From: an uncultured bacterium
GTDB lineage: Bacteria > Bacillota > Clostridia > Lachnospirales > Lachnospiraceae
Direction of reading: 5' to 3'
Assembly: GCA_937893485.1 (NCBI GenBank)
Contig: CALBJL010000050.1
Span: 1 to 19,302 of the forward strand
DNA: 19,302 bases
Each line of letters opens with the position of its first letter. The first letter of the stretch is position 1. Under the pieces are notes generated by a model. That model ran no database searches, was not told the DNA's origin, and worked only from the letters and a program-made list of their open reading frames with translations. The translations under genes and the position numbers were made by a program. Positions 14,781-19,302 of the stretch are shown here, one piece after another.

Positions 14781-15719
14781 CTAACGTGTTGTTTTTGCCT
14801 GCTTGATACACATGGCACCTGCACCGCAGTCCAATGTGATCGTATAGTCAGCATCATTATTCTGTTCCTTTGCTTTGTTGAGCACATGATAGTTCCTTCC
14901 AAACACGGTCAACCGTCCCAATCCGCTTGCCAAGTGATAGTTATAATCCTTCTCCTCTGCGTCCAGACCGATCGTCACATCACCGACACCTCCTCTGAAC
15001 AGGGCATCACCGGTCAGTTTACAGCTCGCAATCTCCATCGCACCGACCCCACACTGGATCTTCGTATCACCGAGCTTTGCATGTTCAATATAAAAATCAC
15101 CGACACCAAGCTCCGCATCGAACGCATCACTGACGGTCAGCGACTGCGCCCGAAATGCTCCTGCGCCGCCCGCAAGATTCATTTTCTTTGTCAACAGTTC
15201 TTCCATCTGTATATCTCCGGCACCGATCTCCAGCTTTACCTTATTAAACCGATAGTCCTGCGGTATATCCATGCGCAGTCTGATCTTCGTCTGTTTTGTC
15301 ACCTGTTTATCGCTTCTCGTATCTATGATCTCCAGCGTATCATTATCCGGTTCAACCTTGCAATATTCCTGCCCGAACTGATCCACAGACACGTAGATCT
15401 GATCATCCTCAGACGCTCCGATCACCAGCTCACATTTGCGCAGTACAATGTTCAGATTTTTGATATGGTCTGCCGGAACCGAGTAGACACCATCCGCCGT
15501 CACCGTCCATGCGTCAGCCGTATCCGCATCCTCTACCTGATAAGACCCGCTTCCGCGAAAGGGCCACGGAGACAACAGATTCCAGTTGCCGACCGAAATC
15601 GATGCGTCAGAGAACGACCCGCCGAGTGCAACTCCTGCGATCATGACTCCGCCTCCGATCACAATACAGATCAGACAGGCAATCAGCAGATGTTTGATTA
15701 TTGCATTTATCTTATTCAC
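14781..15719 (-). CDS. Membrane-anchored DUF4097 (LiaF/YvlB-like) protein
   Basis: 312 aa from a GTG at 15719. This start has AAGGAGG about nine bases upstream and overlaps the preceding gene by eight bases; the frame is open further upstream, but only inside the other gene. One membrane helix lies near the N-terminus (LLIACLICIVIGGGVMIAGVAL). After a linker, about 75-305 forms the repetitive right-handed beta-type DUF4097 domain, recognisable by recurring G-x-G turns: IGAGDIQ, GGAGAFRA, GVGDFYI, GVGAMEI, GGVGDVTI and CGAGAMCI. The role is not known in detail; relatives occur in envelope-stress operons such as liaIHGFSR and yvlABCD. Its place between DUF1700 and PspC supports the same theme here. 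Confidence 0.88.
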   Translation of the reverse strand: MNKINAIIKHLLIACLICIVIGGGVMIAGVALGGSFSDASISVGNWNLLSPWPFRGSGSYQVEDADTADAWTVTADGVYSVPADHIKNLNIVLRKCELVIGASEDDQIYVSVDQFGQEYCKVEPDNDTLEIIDTRSDKQVTKQTKIRLRMDIPQDYRFNKVKLEIGAGDIQMEELLTKKMNLAGGAGAFRAQSLTVSDAFDAELGVGDFYIEHAKLGDTKIQCGVGAMEIASCKLTGDALFRGGVGDVTIGLDAEEKDYNYHLASGLGRLTVFGRNYHVLNKAKEQNNDADYTITLDCGAGAMCIKQAKTTR

Positions 15720-16374
15720 AGGCTCCGGCCTCCTTTCTCTTTTTTCTGCCTCTATGAAACAGATTTGATACTGCCCAAAGCAGCCACGGCACAAACTTTC
15801 CGAAAAGTAACAGCATGAGCACCGTGCTCAGACATCCGATGGCGACCAGCACCAGCCCTACTCCTGCGGTTATCATACCGCTCGCAAAGCCTCCGGTCGC
15901 AAACCTCACGATGCCGACAATCACCGTAATGATGCCGCCAATGATACCGACGACCGCGATCACTGCGACCGCAAGGCTCACACCAAATACTGTAAAGATT
16001 GCTGCCAAAATCAGCCCAAACACAGTACCTGCCACGCCAATCCAAAGCGGAAATGTGAATACAGCGACTAAAATAATCAAAATCCATTTACTTCTCGAAT
16101 CTCCCTGCCGTTTCGCTGCGCGCTTTCCTTCCGTCGGGACAGCGCCCCGCATCTGCGGCGGCTGTTCGACCGTTCCTCCGCCCGGCTGCAAGCCGTCCTT
16201 GATGCTGGCGGCGACCTTCTGCGGTGTGCCGAGCTCTTCGATCACCGCCGCCTCGTTTTCCGGCCCCGCGTCACTCAGATATTCTCTGTAATACGCCAAT
16301 GCCTCCTCCCGCTCCTCCTGCGGCAGATCCAGCAAAAGCTGTTCCAGTTGAAATAAAAATTGCTCCCTTGTCAT
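15712..16374 (-). CDS. DUF1700 (HAAS-type) membrane protein
   Basis: 220 aa from the ATG at 16374, which follows GGAGG and overlaps the padR stop as ATGA; the frame is open to 16428 only inside padR. Residues 1-75 carry the helical cytoplasmic HAAS/DUF1700 domain: REQFLFQLEQLLLDLPQEEREEALAYYREYLSDAG and VIEELGTPQKVAASI. A basic linker and several Gly/Ile/Val-rich membrane helices (about 95-205) follow, and the tail is basic (HRGRKKRKEAG). The domain is regularly encoded next to PadR regulators, and in some characterised cases acts as a membrane partner of the regulator or of an alternative sigma factor. The specific function here is unknown. Translation is probably coupled at both ends, by a four-base and an eight-base overlap. 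Confidence 0.9.
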   Translation of the reverse strand: MTREQFLFQLEQLLLDLPQEEREEALAYYREYLSDAGPENEAAVIEELGTPQKVAASIKDGLQPGGGTVEQPPQMRGAVPTEGKRAAKRQGDSRSKWILIILVAVFTFPLWIGVAGTVFGLILAAIFTVFGVSLAVAVIAVVGIIGGIITVIVGIVRFATGGFASGMITAGVGLVLVAIGCLSTVLMLLLFGKFVPWLLWAVSNLFHRGRKKRKEAGACE

Positions 16375-16694
16375 ACAAACTCCTCCCCTGCAAACAATGC
16401 AGTTATTTTTCCGGAATAATCCATCCATTCACTCCGGTATAGCTGCAGCTGCGCCATACCTGTTTCCGTGATCTTATAGTATCTGCGGTTTCTGCCCGCA
16501 CATTCCCGATCATAGATTTCCAGACAATCATCCTTTTGAAGTCTCCGCAGCACCGGATATAAAGTGGATTCCGACACATCAATCGTCCGACGCACATCCT
16601 GCGTGATCCGGTATCCATAGGTTCCTTCTTCTTCCTTGGATACGACCGCCAGAACAATCGCGTCAAGCAGTGCCGCTCCTGTATTAAAAACCAT
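16371..16694 (-). CDS. PadR-family transcriptional regulator
   Basis: 107 aa, typical of the short PadR class. The winged helix spans about 8-80: LLDAIVLAVVSKEEEGTYGYRITQDV, the recognition region VSESTLYPVLRRLQKDDCLEIY, and the wing GRNRRYYKITETG. The short C-terminal helix (about 85-105) would serve dimerisation. GGGAG lies seven bases before the ATG. As first gene of the four-gene operon, and with a 23-bp A/T-rich palindrome over its promoter, it is probably an autorepressor released under envelope stress. The inducer cannot be read from sequence. Confidence 0.93.
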   Translation of the reverse strand: MVFNTGAALLDAIVLAVVSKEEEGTYGYRITQDVRRTIDVSESTLYPVLRRLQKDDCLEIYDRECAGRNRRYYKITETGMAQLQLYRSEWMDYSGKITALFAGEEFV

Positions 16695-16741
16695 TCCATC
16701 ACTCCCTGCTTTTTGTATTTGTATAATACTGTTTTGTGTTT

Positions 16742-16764
16742 AATACTATATATCATATAATATT
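16742..16764. promoter_or_regulatory. Putative PadR operator palindrome
   Basis: A 23-bp imperfect palindrome with outer arms AATA/TATT and inner arms TATAT/ATATA around a three-base centre; 18 of 23 positions are symmetric. It covers the -10 and most of the spacer, a repressor position. A second AGTATTA lies about 20 bases closer to padR. Assignment to PadR is by location and A/T-rich dyad style. Confidence 0.5.
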
Positions 16765-16773
16765 GTTTGTCAA
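16745..16773 (-). promoter_or_regulatory. Promoter of the PadR operon
   Basis: Minus strand: TTGACA (16773-16768), 17-base spacer, TATAGT (16750-16745). Strong consensus, about 50 bases upstream of the padR ATG. Confidence 0.82.
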
Positions 16774-16780
16774 TATATAT

Positions 16781-16811
16781 TATAAAAAAATAAGAGTCGC
16801 TTGCGACTCTT
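16781..16811 (-). terminator. Intrinsic terminator between the defence-like genes' repeat block and padR
   Basis: Minus strand: AAGAGTCGC, AA, GCGACTCTT, A, then seven T. A 9-bp stem that shuts off transcription entering from the repeat block, just upstream of the padR promoter. Confidence 0.85.
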
Positions 16812-16961
16812 TTGCGCCCGAGCGGTATGCGAAGCATATACTTCATTTCCGCGAGGAGCATGAAGTCCTGTGGACTTCAGATTTGCTCCGACCGAAGTGG
16901 CAACGTAGAAGCGCATCCATGCGGAGCATTTTATGTGATAGGAATTTCCTATCACATAAAA
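16792..16961. repeat. Structured non-coding block, likely dispersed repeat element
   Basis: About 170 bases without a credible gene, full of inverted repeats: AAGAGTCGC/GCGACTCTT (16792-16811); TATGC/GCATA (16826-16838); TGAAGTCC/GGACTTCA (16861-16879) extended by GGAGC/GCTCC (16855-16859 and 16885-16889); CGGAGC (16922-16927), which could instead pair with GCTCCG (16885-16890); and a 16-bp perfect arm pair with one central base (16929-16961). It is GC-richer than the genes on its high-coordinate side. It looks like the hairpin-rich intergenic repeats common in Lachnospiraceae; copy number cannot be seen in one window. Confidence 0.6.
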
Positions 16962-16990
16962 AATAAGACACAACGATATGTGCCTTATTT
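16961..16990 (-). terminator. Intrinsic terminator of the ATPase/TOPRIM-like pair
   Basis: Minus strand: AAATAAGGCACA, loop TATCGT, TGTGTCTTATTT followed by TTT; a 12-bp stem with one G-T pair, 15 bases after the stop codon. It adjoins the palindrome of the repeat block. Confidence 0.82.
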
Positions 16991-17004
16991 CCCTATCTAT
17001 TTTT

Positions 17005-17688
17005 TTACTGAACCACTGCAAAAATCAAATGCATGTTAGAATGACGTTGTAGTGAATGTCTACCCTGTTCTATGTATTTCCATGTTTCTCTATATGTTCC
17101 GTCAACAGCAACTGCCTGATCTGATATAAAATCGATGAATTCCCCTATCTTCCCTTCATATTTTTCAGCAAACTCATCAGAAAGCAGTTCCTTTTCATCA
17201 TCCGAAAAATCTTTAAGCTCACCATATAAAACATGTTCCAAATTACACGAGTTAAAATACAACCTATACTGAATATTATGAATCTTTCCTGTTGTATACA
17301 ACTTGAACATCAGCTCTGATTTATGCTGGTTTCTTTTCTTAACAGCATCTATATCAGAGCATTCTATATGATCCTCATAATATTGAATATTTTCGACTTC
17401 TGCTTTCTCAATGCAATCTACCGTAAACGCACCATCGGTATCCGCTATATGGATGATTCTCACAAAGTCTCCCCATTGATACCCATATTTACTCCTGATA
17501 CCTTCGATTAAATCAGTGATTTTTGACACTACCTTTTCTACAGTTGTATCATAATCAGATGTTATATCCCCATGAACAACCGCAAACTGTACCTCTTTTG
17601 AAGAAAAGAATTCTTTTAATATCCCACCTATCGCATTTTCATCACTTGGTCCCTCCACAATAACTGCAACCACTTTTTTCTCACTCAT
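17005..17688 (-). CDS. Small TOPRIM-like protein, candidate nuclease partner of the ATPase
   Basis: 227 aa. The N-terminus VVAVIVEGPSDENAI has the TOPRIM-type beta-strand with catalytic glutamate (E12). VRIIHIADTDGAF (77-88) has the DxD (D83, D85) after a hydrophobic strand, as expected for a TOPRIM Mg2+ site. A later block, NSCNLEHVLYG (146-156), recalls the C-terminal motif of RloB/DUF4435-like proteins. The C-terminal 70 residues are acidic, then helical, and end SLQRHSNMHLIFAVVQ. The ATG has AAGGAG eight bases upstream and overlaps the ATPase stop by eight bases, so the two are made together. OLD-family systems pair such an ATPase with a TOPRIM, fused (OLD, GajA) or separate (AriA/AriB of PARIS). 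I do not recognise the exact family. It is A+T-richer than the housekeeping genes. Confidence 0.82.
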   Translation of the reverse strand: MSEKKVVAVIVEGPSDENAIGGILKEFFSSKEVQFAVVHGDITSDYDTTVEKVVSKITDLIEGIRSKYGYQWGDFVRIIHIADTDGAFTVDCIEKAEVENIQYYEDHIECSDIDAVKKRNQHKSELMFKLYTTGKIHNIQYRLYFNSCNLEHVLYGELKDFSDDEKELLSDEFAEKYEGKIGEFIDFISDQAVAVDGTYRETWKYIEQGRHSLQRHSNMHLIFAVVQ

Positions 17689-19072
17689 TTTGCAGACTCC
17701 TTCCTGCTTTTCTGAATGCCCGCGCGATTTTTAAGCTATCTGTTTCTTCATAAATATTTTCTTCCTGCCCACCGAGTGTAATACTTCTAATGTACATACT
17801 CCGAAGATTATTCGACCCCTTCACATTTTTCATGTGAATATATCTGTGCTGGGGATTTGCAGTAGAAAACATAATACTGCCCTTGTCCAGCATCTCCAAT
17901 GCCCGAAGATTGTGGGATGTAAAAATCAGTTGCCCCTTTGCACTTTTATTAAAAATATCTAATAATTCCCCTAGCATATATTCAAAAATTCCGGCATCTA
18001 ATTCATCAATAACCAAACAAATCGAAGGATTTCCAAACGCCTGAATCAAAACATTTAAAACAGATACAATCTTTATGATACCTTCGGATTCCATACGAAT
18101 CGGAATCGGTTTTTTGTCCCCTCTGATTGACATCAGTTCAACCTTCCATCCTTCTTCGCCTGAATCGAGCGCTTGTTTTCCATAATCTTTTACTTCAATG
18201 CTCATCCCCGGAATAATCGTATATAAAACAGTATTGATCTGGGCTACGATTTCGTTGAGAAGTTTTTTCCTTTTGACATCTAAAATCACCGGCTCCATAA
18301 ATGGAACTGCAAAATCTCCCTTCATTCCCTTTTTGTCTTTTTCAATACGAAAAGCCATTGGAACTAGCAAATTTGCTGAAATCATCCCTGAATGGGAACT
18401 TTTTATAACAAACAGATCTTTCAGCGCAAAATCAAACAACGCCTGAATCACAAGCGCATAATTCTTAAATTGATCGTTTTTCTTAAAGAATATATCCCTG
18501 CTGTCTTTTCCAAAAATATAAGAACAATTACTCTTTTCCGCCATTTTTCGTGCAACAAGAAGATCCATCTTAACATTTTTATCTTTTCCTATCAATTCTT
18601 CCAGTCTTTTCAACGGTTTAAAAATAACATCCGACTGAGCTTTTTGATAATCCATAAAAATATTCTTACTTGTTCTATGTCCATCCTGACTGATTGCACC
18701 ATTCAGATATTCTCTTTCAATAGCAACCCCATCATCCACTTTTGAAAAAACAATATGATAACCCGCTTCATATAAAACACCTTCTCCAAATATCTTGAAT
18801 TCTGCATTTACTTCTGCATTCATCGCATCTGTAGTAATATAATCTGAAATTGTTGGATCTAATGTTTCTCCAATCATAATCGATTGCAAAAAATAAAGTG
18901 CATCAACAATCGCTGTTTTACCTGAACCGTTCTGCCCATAAATGCCTAATATTTCAGCCTTGACATTTTTGAAATCCTGTTCATTGGCAAGCGGCATCTC
19001 GATCGTTCCATTCTCCACATTTTTAATATTTTTCAAGGTCAACGATGACAAACGAACAACCAGATTCTTCAT
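17681..19072 (-). CDS. OLD/AAA15-like ATPase of a putative two-gene defence system
   Basis: 463 aa from the ATG at 19072, which has AGGAGG six bases upstream; the frame is open to 19096 without a site. It is an SMC/ABC-type ATPase: SLTLKNIKNVENGTIEMPL, Walker A GQNGSGKT (46-53), a long helical/beta middle part, signature-like ESEGIIKIVSVLNVL (from about 328), Walker B LVIDELDAG (about 353-361) and the switch TSHN (about 385-388). These fit the AAA15/OLD group found in anti-phage systems and some DNA-repair proteins. No nuclease domain is fused; the separate TOPRIM-like protein encoded just downstream may supply it. By analogy the ATPase would sense phage or DNA damage and gate its partner, but this is inference. 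The pair stands between two repeat-rich blocks and looks acquired. Confidence 0.88.
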   Translation of the reverse strand: MKNLVVRLSSLTLKNIKNVENGTIEMPLANEQDFKNVKAEILGIYGQNGSGKTAIVDALYFLQSIMIGETLDPTISDYITTDAMNAEVNAEFKIFGEGVLYEAGYHIVFSKVDDGVAIEREYLNGAISQDGHRTSKNIFMDYQKAQSDVIFKPLKRLEELIGKDKNVKMDLLVARKMAEKSNCSYIFGKDSRDIFFKKNDQFKNYALVIQALFDFALKDLFVIKSSHSGMISANLLVPMAFRIEKDKKGMKGDFAVPFMEPVILDVKRKKLLNEIVAQINTVLYTIIPGMSIEVKDYGKQALDSGEEGWKVELMSIRGDKKPIPIRMESEGIIKIVSVLNVLIQAFGNPSICLVIDELDAGIFEYMLGELLDIFNKSAKGQLIFTSHNLRALEMLDKGSIMFSTANPQHRYIHMKNVKGSNNLRSMYIRSITLGGQEENIYEETDSLKIARAFRKAGRSLQNE

Positions 19073-19108
19073 GATATGCCTCCTGTAAATCCACAAAATT
19101 CTAATAAC

Positions 19109-19137
19109 ATATTAGCACATAGCAGCGAAATAATCAA
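19109..19137 (-). promoter_or_regulatory. Promoter of the ATPase/TOPRIM-like pair
   Basis: Minus strand: TTGATT (19137-19132), 17-base spacer, TAATAT (19114-19109) preceded by TGC, an extended -10. It lies about 37 bases upstream of the ATPase start codon. Confidence 0.6.
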
Positions 19138-19182
19138 TTCAATTTTAAATTTCGGTATTTTTTATCTCTTTTTCTCTATTAC

Positions 19183-19302
19183 ATCATGCAAAAACTGACA
19201 CATCATCAGCACTCATTATATCATGTGCAAAACCAGCACATGATCAACATTCGTCACTCGTCAATCATGCAAGCATGTTGACTCGTTTGCACTCATTATA
19301 TC
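19183..19302. repeat. Repeat-rich, hairpin-rich non-coding edge
   Basis: GCACTCATTATATC occurs at 19209-19222 and 19289-19302, exactly 80 bases apart. Each copy is preceded by a related stretch (ATGCAA, then TGAC about five bases later), so units of about 35-40 bases are degenerate repeats. Inverted repeats are ATCATGTGC/GCACATGAT (around 19220-19244) and CATGC/GCATG (19266-19277) within a longer CGTCAA/TTGAC stem. No ORF. The array continues beyond the window edge. Confidence 0.6.

Noticed and set aside
14376..15818. Long plus-strand open frame (480 codons)
   Set aside because: It is antisense to the PspC and DUF4097 genes, its translation is His/Arg/Gln-rich without domain motifs, and it has no ribosome site; the opposite strand encodes recognised families.
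17005..19072. Gabija or toxin-antitoxin assignment for the ATPase pair
   Set aside because: GajA carries ATPase and TOPRIM in one protein and GajB is a UvrD-like helicase, which is absent; no antitoxin-like DNA-binding gene is seen.
19183..19302. CRISPR array
   Set aside because: Repeats are only 14 bases exact, the 80-base spacing is too long, and no cas genes are in the window.

Overview
The window looks like chromosomal DNA from a Clostridia-class Firmicute, most probably a Lachnospiraceae gut commensal. The grounds are strong AGGAGG ribosome sites, a PadR/DUF1700/DUF4097/PspC module, a DUF6612-type secreted protein, a BIG2-domain amidase, moderate GC, and a tRNA gene with no encoded CCA. 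I infer this from family content and style; no marker gene such as 16S is present. Every gene I can support lies on the minus strand, so transcription runs from high to low coordinates.

Read in the direction of transcription: (1) 19.30-17.00 kb holds a repeat-rich edge, then a two-gene pair, an OLD/AAA15-like ATPase overlapping a small TOPRIM-like protein. It is visibly A+T-richer than its neighbours and is a good candidate for an anti-phage system. (2) 17.00-16.79 kb is a non-coding block of strong hairpins that looks like a dispersed repeat. (3) 16.77-14.53 kb is a PadR-controlled envelope-stress-like operon: padR, a DUF1700 membrane protein, a DUF4097 protein and PspC, with overlapping genes and a closing terminator. 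(4) 14.50-12.21 kb carries an unrecognised single-pass membrane protein and a CapA-family lipoprotein. (5) 12.17-5.99 kb is a housekeeping run: gpmI, purC, purF, purB and a lytic transglycosylase. (6) 5.96-5.83 kb is tRNA-Thr(GGT) with its own promoter and terminator. (7) 5.73-2.92 kb has a secreted DUF6612-like protein followed closely by a membrane EAL-domain protein. (8) 2.91-0 kb has a leader-peptide/attenuator region, then mgtE, a cell-wall amidase and the start of lysA.

The most interesting non-textbook signal is upstream of the magnesium transporter gene mgtE. A consensus promoter drives a short transcript with an unannotated 27-codon ORF that has a good ribosome site, followed by an intrinsic terminator. 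A segment inside the small ORF can pair 12 of 14 positions with the 5' half of the terminator, so terminator and antiterminator are mutually exclusive. That is the layout of translation-coupled attenuation, and I see no M-box riboswitch. The second is the ATPase/TOPRIM-like pair flanked by repeats.
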